A program made the translations under genes and the position numbers. The notes under the pieces were generated by a model. That model did no database searches, was not told the origin of the DNA, and worked only from the letters and a program-made list of their open reading frames with translations. DNA of 64,000 nt from Chaunax sp. Z400 (taxonomy: Eukaryota > Chordata > Actinopteri > Lophiiformes > Chaunacidae): the NCBI GenBank assembly GCA_037577475.1, contig CM075203.1, positions 2,450,001 to 2,514,000 of the forward strand, given 5' to 3'. Positions 24,523-38,113 of this stretch are shown here, piece after piece. Position 1 is the stretch's first letter; every line of letters starts with the position of its first letter.

Positions 24523-27313
24523 CTACGTCACAAAAAAATGTCTTGTTTCAGCTTCCCTGGTCCAGGCGTAAACGTCATGAGTATGAAGGAATATTTCTGG
24601 ATATTTATGTCATAAAGATGATCAAATTAATACTTGGGCTCTGCTGCATCCTCGGCTGACCTGGAGAGAGCAGAGAGGTCAGATCTGTCCCTGGTGCAAC
24701 CCAAGATAATTCACCACACTGCCATCTTGAGGGAGATTATCGTCTTAACAGTAAGAAGCACCAGTGTAAACTGTCCAGGGAGAGGATTACTAGGATTTAC
24801 TGTGTGTACATAAGTTGCATAACTTCCTGAAAAGTGTAACATTCACATCCCTGTGATGGTTTCAACACAAAAATAGAATTTGGCTCCGTTAAATCCCAAC
24901 TATTTAAAACATAAAAAACAACACTGCTTCTTATAAAGTGCTGAAGGACGTGTGTTCATATTTTTACTATGTTACATCGGCTTCTTGGAAGCTGAGAAGT
25001 TGCTCTTTTGTATGATTACGATGTGCCACTGTAGGTTTTCACAGTAAGACGAGCTAACAGCTGCTTTTATCCGTGTGTGTGTGTGTGTGTTATCCTAGAG
25101 ACATGCTTTTATGTAAATACCAAATGTACATTATTGTATTATTTTCATTATTTTGACCACATGACAACACATGAACATTTCCCAGTTGTATCATACTGTA
25201 GAAAATAAACATTAAGTACAAATAAAACCATTAGTTGAGCTTATAAATGAGTAAAAAGCTTAAAATTTTCAAGAATAGATAATTATGTAGAATTCCTTTA
25301 TACAGTAGATAGAGTGTGTCGACGTTTACACACCTTCCATGTTTCTCTTCAATGCCTTCAAATGTAGGCAAATAAAATTTGACTCCATTAATTGCTGTGT
25401 TTCATATGTTGTATCTGATTATATCTTAAATAAGCTGAGATGAACCATATATTGTTAACTATAAATTACACTTGCCTGGTCCTTCAAAGTATTTGTACCG
25501 TCTTTGTACTGTCTTGATTTTGAATAAATATTTGAAAATAACTCGGCCTTGGCTACTTTTTCCAGAAGCCATATCAGTTTATTTCAGTTAATTTTATTTA
25601 TTTTTATTTATTTATTTATTTTAGCTATGTTGATATAGTGTAATTAAATTTAGTTTGATTAATTTATCCAAATTAGACTGAAAAATTGACTTGAAAATAT
25701 GCACATACCCCTTATTTACCAGTCCAACAGACACAGTGAGCTCAGAGCTGTCATTAAATGGAAATATCATGTCCTGCCGACAAGGATTCACATAGAAAAT
25801 CACTTTAATCTGCTTACATGTGTATGTATGAATGCGCGGGGAAAAAAATAATGCTTATGTAACAAATCCTCTGAGTGATTGTGCTAAAAAAAAAATGTAT
25901 GTATGTCTCAGTGTTTGTCGTTGGCTCGTATTTAATCCACATCATACCATTCCATCAGAAGACATCAAACCTGGAGTCTGTAAGAAGATAAACAATAAAA
26001 AAACAACTTTTATTCAACATAGATAACATGGATTACAATCTCGAGGACCATCAACCAACACACAATGTATATGTTTACACTTTAGTTTGGTGAAGTTAAT
26101 TATAAAAGAAATATACAAAGTATTACTTATTTAAATTTTCTGAATTTAGGAACGCTTATTTTTGCATTCGGTATCAAATCATCAAGAAAAAAAAGAGATA
26201 TTAAAAGCATTTTAGAAAACAAAACAAAAGTACATTAACACAGACAACAACAATCTCTCCTTATAATAAGGAAGAAAGGCATCTCCACTTGGAGCTGATA
26301 TCTTTACTTTACATATTTACAGAATGACTAAACACTCAAATAAGCCCCAGTTTGTGCCTCTCAAGTTTTCAAATTACATTTGAGTCAAAGATCATTTAAA
26401 AAAAACTTACTATTCTGTTCTTTTTCCAGAATCTTTAAAGACTCTTCTGATCATCTTCATTTATTCATAAAGAAATTATGAATAAATATAAATATATTTC
26501 CCCTTTCGCCAGCTGTGACTCTTCCTGAATCCAAACACAGACGGCAGCCAGAAATGACGTATTTCATTAACCAAATAAAATAACACTACTATTACTCATG
26601 TTTCTACTGAACAAACCAAATATTGGGTTGATATTTTTCTCATGTTGTACAGAAAGAGCAAAGAGAAGTTTCATTTTTAAACAGTTTAACAAATCAGGAA
26701 AACTGTTGATGAAAGATTATTTTTTTAATCCAGATGTCAGGAGAAATCTGAGGATTCTGGTAAGTTATGATAAATGACTCTTGGTTTTTCAAAGATCCGG
26801 TATTTGCTTCTAAGAAAATGATATGGTTAGCACTGAAGTCCGTCATGCAACACCGCCACAACAAAGACCCAGCATTCCACAAGCAAAAGAGCCATGACAT
26901 ATACCACAGCAGCGTCTTATGTATATGTGACAAGCAGCGTTTTGTAAACAATGGCATCAAGAATAATTTTCAATTTCTGTTCTGGTGATTGATCTCCTCT
27001 GCTCTGAAGACCTCACATCTGATTCCTTTTTCCTGGGAGTTAGCTGCTAACAGCTACGAGCTATTTTTTCACACTTGCATCATGTCATTTATACAAATGT
27101 TAATCCTGCGCTGTATACCGTTGCTGCCTACCCAGAGGCAGAACGACAACAACCACCACGCAGTACAGCGAGGTGTAACAAAGGTGCAACAGTCTCGCCG
27201 TAAACGAGCTGTGAAAAGAGGACAAATGAATCAATACTGGACAAGAAGCACAACCTGAGGCTATGCTGAAAACGGACATTATTTATAAATCCACATGTAT
27301 GTACATTTCTTGA
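24523..27313. other. Convergent 3' region between cdhr1 and lrit2
   Basis: The two genes meet tail to tail. The left part is the cdhr1 3' UTR, with AATAAA at 24.9-25.5 kb (25204, 25220, 25523). The right part should contain the lrit2 3' UTR read from the minus strand. Short open frames (25832-26026, 26694-27258) lack family resemblance. A (TTTA)n patch sits near 25598-25622. No further gene seen. Confidence 0.55.
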
Positions 27314-29379
27314 CTAGTACAGATGAGCTGCACTTCCTCCTTTACACCTATCCTCAGACTTCTGCCTCTTTTTCGGCTTTTCCTCCGAGTCCCTGCAGAG
27401 GCCTTCGTCGCTGGGGGCCTGCAGGCTGTCGAAGGTGCCCTGCCTCTCTGTCCTCGGCAGGTTCTCTCCGTGCCGCTTGCGCTTCTTCCACAGGTCCATG
27501 CAGCGATCCACACAGCTGAACCTGGCCTCAGTGGTGCAGGCGTACATGCCGGCCGGCACCGCCAGCACCATGGCGCACACAATGACTATAATGTGGATGA
27601 GCCTCTCTCTCTGCTCAAGCTCACTGATGTCACTTCCCGTCACAAACACGATGCACTGGCCATCTCTAGGCGGATGGTTCTTCAGGGTCACACACACCTC
27701 GTATTTGGTGACAGGAAGCAGGTTGCTCACAGAGTAGCTGTTGATGCCGGGGCCGATGTAGATCATCTCCTTTTTGGGTGAATCGAATTTGCCAAAGTGG
27801 ATGGTGAACCAGGTTTCCGCTAGGTTGTCCGTTGCGGCGTGCCACTCCAGGGTGATACCGTAAACTGTCTGCTTAGCAATGCGAATGTCGATGTAGGTAT
27901 CCTCATCTGACGACAGCATGAGGACAGGTGGAGGCAGAGGAGCAGAGGAATTGAAGGAGCTGACATTGACTGTGAAGGTGACGGAGGAGTTGCCAATGAA
28001 GTTGTTAGCCATGCAGGTGTAGAGCCCTCTGTCTGCTAGGTGAAGAGATGGGATTACCAGCTGGGAGTTGATGGTCTCCTCATTTATTTGAGTCTCTGTA
28101 GCTGCAAGAGGAAGACAAGGTATCAGAGGATTTTAATCTGAGGTTGATAAAGATGTGGTGAGGTAACCCTAAAGAAGGTATTGTTTTGTATCTAGCCAAT
28201 GCAGCCTGGAAGTTCAACATATATCGCACTAAGTGCTCCCAGAGCTGGTTCACAAGAGTTTAATGGATGGTAGTAATAAAAGGAAAATCTTACCAACAAA
28301 TCCTCTTATAATCTTCAGACTGTACATCCACTGAATGGTCGGCCCTGGCCTGGCTTTGACTAAGCATGTGAGTGTTGCATTTGCTCCAAGAGGTAAAGTG
28401 ATGTTCGTCTCTGGGGCGGAGGCCAACGGCTTCATGCACCTTTTCAACTGGATCTCGTGGAAAAACTTGTCAGCTTTGGAAGCCGGGCCTGAACACTTCA
28501 AGTAAGAGTTCAAAAGAATGATGGGAGGGCTCACCGCCCGGATGAATTCGACAAAGCCTTTGAGGCGACAATCGCACAGCCAGGGGTTATCATGCAGCGC
28601 CAGAACCACATTGGAGACAAGCCCTTCCTTCCCCCACGCTTTCTCTGCTGTTTGGTAAAGAGGCCAATTAACAAAGACGTCTTTCGATATGATGCTTAGG
28701 TGATTGAAGGATAAGTCCAAGTAGGTCAGTGCAGGTAAGTGTCTCAGAGCGTGTTCAGGCAGGACGTCCAGTCGATTGTGCTTCAGGTCGAGAATCTTCA
28801 GTTTCGGTGTGTCCTGAAATGCCGTCCATGGCACTGAAGTCAGCTTGTTCCCTTGCATCCTGAGCTCAGTCAGGTTGGCGAGCCCTTCCAGGCTTTTAAT
28901 GCTCATCAGGGTGATCTCATTGAAATTCAGCCAGAGGAACTCCAAGGCACGGACTTTAGAGAAAGATCCTCGCGGTAGCTCAGTCAGATGGCAGTTCTCT
29001 ATTCGGATTTTAATGAAATCATGTGGTATGTCCTCTGGGATTTGTCTCATGGAGGTTTCCATACATAGTAAAGATCTAGAATGGTAAGTTGGGATGTGTT
29101 TAGACATGAGAAACGAATGAGACGAGCATATTATATCTTCACAGCTATTAATACACATGTAGCATTAGCACAAATTCACATTCGCGTTTAGGTTTGGTTG
29201 TCAGGTTAGACCTATAAAAAGGTTACAGCTCCTTTAAAGAGGTTAAGTGAAGTCTGAGAGGTGACTTACCTTCCCAAGTTATCATCTGTGCAGGAGCAGC
29301 CGATCAGACAAGTTGATGATCCGGGGTTGAAGAGATAAAATAGCGAAGCAATTTGTAATGCGACGCAAAAGGCGTCCAT
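27314..29379 (-). CDS. lrit2: Leucine-rich repeat, Ig-like and transmembrane domain protein 2, complete
   Basis: Three exons on the minus strand: 29379-29270, 29075-28294, 28101-27314. They total 1,680 nt and 559 residues (human about 550). Signal peptide 1-24, then an LRR N-terminal cap (CLIGCSC). About five leucine-rich repeats follow (NLTELRMQGNKL, LKILDLKHNRL, LTYLDLSFNHL), then an LRR C-terminal cap (HDNPWLCDCRL). An Ig domain spans an intron (TLTCLVKA ... DRGLYTCMANNF). Next are an FN3 domain (about 360-455, GPGINSYSVSNLLPVTKYEV), a transmembrane helix at about 466-487 and a Lys-rich cytoplasmic tail. The start is the ATG followed by a hydrophobic leader. Family knowledge: photoreceptor-enriched type I membrane protein, paralogue of lrit1. 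Same strand as lrit1 and convergent with cdhr1, as in human. Confidence 0.94.
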
Positions 29380-31417
29380 ATTCCTGGAGGAGCTTGTGAA
29401 ATAGGCCTGTGTGGGTAGGACTAGACCATGGGCAAAGAAAGCCTATTACCTTAATCTCCATTGACGTAACACTTAAGACACCAAGTGACAAGTAAGACAC
29501 ACATAGGTGAGGCGTATTTATAGCAATGGTCCATTTAGTCTGAGATTTTCCGATCTCCTAAGTATGAAAACACCCGCCACAAATGTCAGGATGAAGTGCT
29601 TGTATTGTAATTCTACTTCCAAAAGTCTTTTGCGTCAGACTAATTTATTTGTCCTCTACCAAAGCACAAGCACTGACATGACAGGAGGGCCCATCTGCAT
29701 TAAGTGGGCCGGAGCCTGATGGGCTTAGCGACACGTAGAGGGAGGGCTGCAGAGAGACAGATGTCTGGAGAGGACTGTAATCTGACCTCAATAATCTGAA
29801 CACTGGTTGTTTCACAGGTTGTTAAAGGCCGAAACGTCATATAAAGCACATGTGAAATAAGAAAAAAAACAATCTCAGCTCTGCATTTTCAACCTTTATC
29901 AGACATTATTGTCCTTTAATGTCCATCAATGTCCATCACAGTTTGAGATTAATCTGATACTCTGTACATAATAAAATTTGACACATTTGAGTTTTTACTT
30001 AAGGAAATAGATACAGGTCATTTCTTATTGTGATGGAAATCATCATATGAAAATTGAAGATGGGCAATGCAAGTGTTAACAAGCGAACAAGGTAATCCTG
30101 ACACCGTCTTCCTGAAAATGCTGAATATAAGGATCGAGATCTGTCCTTATGGACACAACATGATTGTTCTGTTGCAGTGATAGGCAACCGATGGCTCGCG
30201 GGCCCACATCAGTCCACCAAAGCAGCCCTTCCTGGCCACAGATTATTAATAAATTCAGACGTGTGCATCTAGCGTTACTTACCAGCAAATGAGGCAAAGT
30301 CTGTCCTGAGAGCGATCAGCAATTAGCTTGAGGTCCACAAAAAGTCCACACTAGTTTGTCCGTTCAACAGACTCAGATTATTCTCCAATTCCATCCTCAT
30401 CAGTCCACCTGACTCCCAGACACTATAATGTAACTCACCGTGCATACAGACACTGCTGAATGAGTATAAAGACTAGCTAAATGAGAATAGACTTTAAGAA
30501 ACAAGCTTAACGTTAGTTTTAAATACTTTCAATGGCTTTAGTTTCATCTATAACAGTTCATTCTGTTGTCAATGCGGACGCCCATACTTGTACTAGTCCT
30601 CCACCATGTCAGCATCGTCACCCATCCTTATCCTCATCCAGCATCTACTACTTCAACCAGGTTTCACTAAACATAGCTTTATAGCTAGTTGACCTGCTTT
30701 CCTGCAGCAGCATTAATTTTTAATACACATACAGAAGGTTTACATATATTAAATGATCATTTTTAACATACATATAACAGGTTAATTTCTTTTGTCACGA
30801 TGAATACTGATCTATTTTTTTTTAAAAGTCAATATTCTGAGATGTAAGAAAAAAAAACTTGAGAACATATAAATATAAAAAAGATATTTATTCTTATACA
30901 GTATATTCATACATACACATATTTCAGGTCACAAATATTTACACATTATGAAATTTACTGTCTTTTGGGTTTTGACCCAACAGTAAATCTGGCACGTCAT
31001 ACAAACAGCATACAAAACAGACTAATAACTTTACTCTAAATACTTTAAATTCACACAATGCAGAGATTACATCTTGGAGAAAAATAAAATCGATGGGGTT
31101 TAATTTAGGGCAGCATTTCGAGATATTTTCCTCTGGAAAACATCACCTTTAAAAGTGCATGATTATTTTATTTTTTTAAAGTTATTTTTACACATTTACA
31201 TTACATGCAAATATTGAAACTGAGTATATGTTCCCTTTTCGCTGGTTTTTATTCCTACAAGGCTGAAAAACAAGTTCACATGTCCAGAACTGACAGAGCT
31301 GTCAGTGACCTCTGAAGACCCCAGAAAGAGGATCATTGGAGTCTTTTAAGTCTGAGCTCATTGCGGGCTGTTAGAAAACAAAGTGCACCCTCTGAAGGTT
31401 GTGGCATACATGTGGTT
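29380..31417. other. lrit2 upstream region and lrit1 3' UTR
   Basis: On the minus strand the right part (31417 down to about 30887) is the likely lrit1 3' UTR, ending at TTTATT (30887-30892), the complement of AATAAA. The left part is the lrit2 promoter region, with a TTAATCTCC word (29451-29459), a weak homeodomain-type site. No additional gene or RNA was recognised. Confidence 0.5.
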
Positions 31418-34036
31418 TTAGCAGAAGTACTCGTTAGGCGGCCCCTCAGTCCTGACTGTGGCTTCTGAGTCAACGCTGGACCTTGCTGAAAGCAGCCTGT
31501 TGGATTCGTCAGGATTTAGCCTGGTCAGATACTCGCCCTCCATCCCTTTAGCTTTGGCCCCAGGCCCCAGGGTCTCGAAGGTGACGTACGAGTCCTGTAT
31601 TTCCTTGGATTGCCGTCCCAGGAGCTTTTGGCAGTGCTTCTTTAGCGCCCCGCAGCACACAATCAGTGTCAGGGGGACCGCAATCACACACGCAACGGTT
31701 ATCACCACCACATTAATGAGCTTCTGAGTGCCGCTAGCACTGGCCGCCTCATCTGTTGAGAAGATTACACACTGCTCCTTTTTTGGGATCAGGCCTTTGA
31801 CGCAAACACAAGCGATGTACTTTGTCTTTGGTACAAGGCCATCAATGGTGATCCGGTTCTTTCCGGCACCTACATTGATCCTACGCATGTCTCTCTCACC
31901 AAATATAGCATACAGGACACTGAATTCAGTGGTGTTGGTGGCTGTGGGTGCTCTCCAGTTCAGAGAGACGGTATGGTCGGTGTCACCTATCACCTTTACC
32001 GAACGCACTACCCTCTTCTCTGGAGCTTGCTGTAAAGATGAGGCATTGGCTGCCAAGTTACTCAGAGCATCCTGCTCTACCTCCACCGCCCCCTGAGGGT
32101 CTGACGTCTGGCCTCGTCCCTGAGAGGCATCGTCAGAGATGCTGTAGCTCTCGATCTCGTACTTCCCAGTCACCCCTTTACCATTGAGAGGTTCGATGAT
32201 AGGCTGGGGGGCAACAGTGGTTGGTGGAGGAACATATCTGGCAATAAGTTTCTCCTGGTATGCCGCTCGTCCAATGCCACCAGGTTTCTTTCCTCTGGTT
32301 CTCTTGGAAACACCGCCACCTGCTTCCTCTGACCGAAAGGAATCTGTGATCACCAAAGAGATGATGGCGTCTGCGGTGCCCACGAAGTTGGTTGCTTTGC
32401 ACATGTATTTCCCAGAATCTCGGTAGGAGACTGCAGGCACACTCAGAATCGACCAAATGATGCCCTCCTTTGAAATCTCTTCCTGGACTGAAAAAAAAAG
32501 CAGAACCACGTTTGAGCAGAACAACGTTAATCTCATTGAGACCTGGACAGAAATAGATACGGTTCTAAACTAAGGACATCTGGATTAAGCTCAGCAGAAC
32601 TCACTGGTGCCATTCATTCTCTTGCCATCAGCGCGGCTCCAGGACAAATCGGGGATGGGGACTCCGATCGTGCCACAGCGCAGCAGGACGTTGTTGCCTA
32701 GAGAGCTACGTACGCGGGCCACTGCCGTGTGCACCCGAGGGCCCTGGCACCTTTGCAGCTCCGCTTCAGTGAAAAGAACCCCTGACAAGCTCTCCGGATC
32801 AGCGCACCTCAGCCTGGTGTCGATGAGAGCCACGGATGACGATGGGGATTTCTGAAACTGGACCAAATCGTACAGCCGGCAGTCGCACACCCACGGGTTG
32901 TCATGTAGACCTGCAGAGATGAAAAAAGTGTTATCAGTGTCTTTGTTAACATCCTCATCTGAACACCATCCGGTATATTCTCTTACACAACACCAAGAAG
33001 TTGTAGCTGTGAATGAAAAAGAATTAGTTTGACACCTTGACATACAATAACTAAAATTAGACTAATCCTTGACTCAGCTTTAAATGCTTCAGGTGTCAAC
33101 GAAGTCAACGTCATGCAAGGCAGATTAAAAGGTAGATGTTCTAGTATCCTAAAATGTCACAGCTTGATCCTCACCGAGGATACGTTTGGAGGAATCGGCA
33201 TCCTGGGATGGCTTCACACTCAGCCACATCATGAGGACGTCAGCGTGAATCGTCGTCAGACTGTTGCTGGACAGGTCCAGATAGGTGATGTTCTTTATGT
33301 ACGCTGTGGCCTCGGCCGGCATGCTGGAAATTTTATTGTTGTGTAAATCGAGGAGCCTCAGGTTTGGCATATCGGTGAGAGACTCCCAGGGGAAGGAGGT
33401 GAGGGCGTTGCCATCCAGCCTGAGCTCATCCAGGTTGCAAAGACCCCGGAAACTATCAGCACTCAGTGAATTCAGTGAATTGAAAGACATCCAGAGAAAC
33501 TCCAGGTTGTTGAGGTAGTGGAAGTTGTCGGTTGAAATCCGCGTGATCGCCGTCTTCTCAACGCGCAGCTTCGATGTGTCGGTGGGGAAATTAGGAGGGA
33601 TCACAGTGATCTCTGGATCGTTGCAAAGAACACTCCTAGAAGAAAGAAAATACCATTATATTACTTATAATCAAATTGTAAGGATTACACAACAAAGAAC
33701 TTTATTTCTCCAAAATATCACATGCAAATAATAAATTTCAGCATTTATTTGAGAAAACATAGAAATCTATTGTTCAATAACAAGCCAAGGAGATTAAAGT
33801 GTAACTCTGAGTTAATCCGACTGAACAGGAGAAAGCTGCACTGACAACAATTTTACACGCATGACAACACACTGGGAATCAAATGAAACAAGAAAATGTA
33901 ATAACTGCCCTATTTACCTCGCTTTTGATCCGTCGCTTAACTTGTGGAAGAAGCAGCTGCATTGTGCAGGACATGAACTCAGCAGAGGAAGGAAAACTAA
34001 AGCCAAACAAAAAGCAGCAGCAAAGTGGCGACTCAT
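31418..34036 (-). CDS. lrit1: Leucine-rich repeat, Ig-like and transmembrane domain protein 1, complete
   Basis: Four exons on the minus strand: 34036-33918, 33635-33175, 32910-32605, 32487-31418. They total 1,956 nt and 651 residues (human about 623). Signal peptide, then LRR N-cap (CPAQCSCFFHKLSDGSKARS, the LSDGxKAR word typical of LRIT1). Leucine-rich repeats follow (LRLLDLHNNKI, ITYLDLSSNSL), then LRR C-cap (HDNPWVCDCRL), Ig domain (LLRCGTIGVPIP ... DSGKYMCKATNFVG), a long low-complexity linker, an FN3 domain (SVKVIGDTDHTVSLNW ... TKYIACVCVKGL), a transmembrane helix at about 552-574 and a 77-residue tail ending NEYFC. Family knowledge: photoreceptor synaptic protein that tunes cone-ON bipolar signalling and mGluR6. 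GGATTA at 34214-34219 (TAATCC on the gene strand) lies about 180 bp upstream of the start. Likely the fish 'a' copy, but this cannot be decided from one locus. Confidence 0.95.
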
Positions 34037-35299
34037 TTTTAAAAAAAAAATCTTCTGCAAGCTACTAAGTGCTAAGCAGCTACACTACAATTAAAGAGAA
34101 GAGGCGCTACAGCTCCAGTCTAATGGGACATCGGCTGCATGGTGGTGGTGTGCAGGCTCACAGCTCCATTCTGCTCCCACTGGTCTGAATCCTGAGATAA
34201 AAAGGATAGGCAGGGATTAGTGGAGGACTTGGGTTATTTTCATTCACACGATTAGGATGCTGCTTCCTGTTCTCTGATAGGCTGCAGAGTTTTCCCTTAT
34301 ATTCTCAGGGTAATACTTTCTAAATGTTGATTTTATGTTTTTACTCTCATGTGGTGTTTTAATTGGTCTGGTTTAAAAAAAGAAAAAAAAGATACAACCA
34401 GTCGATGTAAAAATAATGGACAGATGTCGACTTTATTTAGCAATATAGCAATATGATATATTAAAATTTTTATATTAACATCTGCTGTATCACCTTTATC
34501 AATAAAAGTGCTATTAATTTATTGTGTTAAAATGTGATTTTAATCATTATAATCAAGACCTCAGAGGAATAAGTCATGTTTATTTTGAACACTTAAATGA
34601 TTTTTAAAAGATAAATATGGATGTATGTTTGTTTGTTTGTTTGTTTGTTATTACGTTTATTTCTTTTCTTTCATTTCTACCATGTTTACCTGTTTTCACT
34701 GTCTGTTGCAGTAAAAGGTATGATTTTGATAGACTGTGCACTTAATGAAAATTTGTTCTTCTGCATGTTCTTCACAGAAAAAGGTAGAAATTTTTTTTTT
34801 TCATTTAGCAAATGCACAAAAAACAAAATGATATAAGGATTAATCATGGATTCAACAACCTGTAAATAACTGTTTAATGAAGAAATAGATTACTTCTCTG
34901 ATATGAAGGCAGTGATGTCCCACAGTTTCAGAACATCTTAACAGATTTATGCTCTTGTTGAATTTATTTTCCTGCACTTGAATCAGGCTTTATTTTAATG
35001 TAGCTATTAATCACAGACTGTAGTTTGTTATAATGGCTAGCACGTTACAACAAATGGCCACTAGATGGCAGTCTAGAGTTATTACCTGTGTTTCATTCTC
35101 CTTGTTATTAACCCAAACTTCAGACCACATAATGACCCCTGATGACCTCATACAAGTGTTCACTGGGGTTAAATAACGAATAGAGAATCTTTTATAAAAA
35201 AGAATCAATCAATCTTACATTTGAGATTATCTCCATATTTTATTCATTTTAAATTACACTCACCCAGTCTGGACTTTTGCAGATCATGTAGATGAACAC

Positions 35300-36640
35300 C
35301 GGTGGTGGAAAGTAACTAAGTGAATTTACTCAAGTACTGGACAATTTTGAGGTAATTAACGTGAGTATTTAAATTATATTCCACTTTATGGTTATGCTCC
35401 TATTTATTGTACTTTTCACATTCAGATGATTAATGCAAAATATAATCAAAAAAATACATTTAGCATATAAACAAAGTACTTCAAATTGGCTTGACTTTTA
35501 CCAGCTTCAACATTAAAGCAATGCAAACATTAATGCATAAATATACTGCGTATATTGTCTATAAGATCCTGTGCAGGGTGGTGGAGGGGCTGGAGACCCG
35601 GGACCAGCTCATCACAGTTGTGGGCAGGAGAACCAACGCAGACATGACGAGAAGATGCAAACTCCAAACAGAAAGGCCCGAGGTCAGTATCTGAACCCAG
35701 AACCTACTAACTGTGAGGCAGCAGTGCTGCACCGTGCCACCCAATTTTATTTTAATCATAAATATTTCCTCTGAAATAGGCCATCCAACATTACTTTTTG
35801 GTACTTTATATTTTCATGGTAATACTTTTACCTGTAATCGAGTGTTTCTGTAGTATTGTACTTCTTCATGAACGCAAAGTCAAAGAATCGTGTGAGAATA
35901 ATCTCCATTTTATTAGATTAATATTGTAGTATTGCAAATATACTGTTAAGTGATGAGAATTATCAGTAGTATCCTGCAAAATGCATTCATATTTTGTGTT
36001 TAAATGTGTGTCTGTTTGTGACACACTTTGTGGACGTGTCGTCACAGAGTTTGTTTTTTTTCCACAGTCGGTCAGGATTCCAAATCCTTTAATCCAGACA
36101 TGTCTGTATCTCTTATTAATACAACTGTGTTTTGTTCAGGAGGTTTGTTCTGAAAGGAAGAGGCGGACCGGTGAAACCCTACCTCAAGATTCTTTATAGT
36201 AAAAGGTTAAAGAAAAAAAAGACATGTTTACTGGAATAAATGACTTTTCTCATTCCTTAGCTAATAAGAAATTTAAACGATCATGAATGGGAATACTCAC
36301 TATGCAAAACCACTCCTTTAACAATGCAGAATTAATTATATATTGTAATTTGGGGTGATATTACTCACTAATGTTGTTTATACACGACTGGTTGGTTTAA
36401 TAGTAAAGCACAGTAACTTTTATTGCAGCACCCATCATCTGAAAAATAACTAAAGCTGTAGTGAAATGTAGTAGACAAAAAATTACAATATTACCCTTTG
36501 AAATGTAGGCAAGTAAACATAAAGTAGCATAAAATTAGTCTTTTACTCAACTTTTACTTTTACTTAAGTAAAAGTACCTAAAGTTTGAACTTACTTGGTA
36601 TACTGCACTTTGGAAAATAAGTTTAGATACTTTCCACTAC
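35300..36640. mobile_element. Probable DNA-transposon remnant with GGTGGAAAGTA ends and a nested repeat
   Basis: The left edge reads GGTGGTGGAAAGTAACTAAG, TTTACTCAAGTACTGG, and the right edge contains CTTAAGTAAAAGTACC and ends GATACTTTCCACTAC. The ends are thus roughly inverted (GTGGAAAGTA). This is the signature of an abundant fish short DNA element. A separate repeat lies inside at about 35560-35755. No clean target duplication is visible, so the exact borders are uncertain. Confidence 0.5.
35560..35755 (-). repeat. Fish interspersed repeat fragment (CTGTGAGGCAGCAG type)
   Basis: Contains GATGCAAACTCCAAACAGAA, AAGGCCCGAGGTCAGTATC, TGAACCCAGAACCTACTAAC and TGTGAGGCAGCAGTGCTGCA. This set of words is very common in fish genomes. 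A second, differently diverged piece is at 42350-42495. Possibly SINE-derived; the family is not determined. Confidence 0.5.
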
Positions 36641-38113
36641 ATGCTTTTATAATTCTAAATTAAGACGTAGTGTAAACATATAAAAATAAATCCTCCCCTA
36701 ACTGGAAAACCTACAGTACCAGAGTAAAGGCACTGAGTTGAGTAAAGGTACTGAACTGCTATTTAATTACTCATTTCTGCTATTATCACATGATACTTCT
36801 AGTCTGTCTGTACTTAAACACAAAAACCTTTGTTTCATTGCAAAAGCAGCAGATTATGGTGGAGAAATTAACTGTTAGCCAATGCATTAATGTGCAACCA
36901 CTGCTGGGTGCATTACAGACAGGTCAGATGTCAGATTATTCTCAGCTGCTTTAGATTAACATATTGTTTTATGAAATCTTTTTCATGGTGAAATTCTGCT
37001 GCTTTATGCTGCGTAACGCTTTTATTCAGGCCTCCTGCTGCATCTCAGATGCTCCACATTCATTTGATTCACTGAATGGAGTCTCGTGTGTCAGAAGCAG
37101 CAACGCTGCAGCTCTCCTCTGAGAGGAAAGTCTGAAAACTGGATGGGACAACATGGGCAGTTTGAGAAAAGGCTATTATAAGTCCAATGGGACACATCAT
37201 TGCTTCATAGTTAATGAGTTTGTGGTAATCTGTGAACAGATTAATGGTGCAATCAGACTCGGTCCAAATGATTTTAAAAGTGAGAGCCAAAGGTCTCTTT
37301 ACAGCTGTTTTGTGAAGGTTTGTTTTAGTCAACAGTTGGAGATGATACATCAGTAAATCGATGCTTTTCAATTGACCTTTAACACCAGTATGAGACCAGT
37401 ATGAGAGAATAACCAGTTTCTAAGTGCGGGGTTCAAATAAAAGAAGAGTTTGTCTAATAATTAGTCAGTTTAATCAATTTAATTAGTGTTCCGAGGACTT
37501 TGGTTACTGTAGATAAGCTTGTTTTTAAAGCTAAACTTCTCATTCTCATAGAAAAACTTTATTACGACAAGGCAATGGAAATGTATGTTTAAAAAAACAA
37601 CATACAACACAAAACAAATGAGGTACGTATGGCTGGAGATGTAGAAGGAAAGTAAAAAAAATCTGCACCGAGAGCAAAGTCCTGGTTAATAATAAATACT
37701 TTAAATTATTTCAGATTAGTTTATTACAGTATACTCCTGTTGGCAGGATTACTGAAAAAGTTATCATATGGCTTTAAGTTAAAAACACCATTTCCCATGT
37801 CTCCACCCTCTTTTATTATCAACGTCAGCTGAGTAAACGACCTGAGGGGGGGAAAAAACTCGTCTCTGTACAAAGTTCACCACCAGATTGATGAAAATCC
37901 AAATCGACAAACTGCAGATCGAATATTTGCGCAGTGAAATTTCGGCGAATCCAAACTTGTTTGCAGTTGGAAGGAGGTTTGCTCGTTAGGACATTCTTCA
38001 GGGGATTCATTCAGATTAGCCTCTCTGCTGTTTCACGTGAAAGAGCCTTTATAAGGCGTCATTGTGCTGCAGACGGCGGTCGATGCACAGCAGGAACGGG
38101 ACTTCATCTCAAC

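Larger units (their letters stand above)
34037..38113. other. Divergent spacer between lrit1 and rgr
   Basis: Upstream DNA shared by the divergent genes lrit1 (-) and rgr (+). It is A/T-rich. Its centre (35300-36640) is repeat-derived (entered separately). Other short open frames, such as 34621-34836, are T-rich and unsupported. GATTAG occurs at 38015, about 100 bp upstream of the rgr start. No further gene was seen. Confidence 0.5.
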
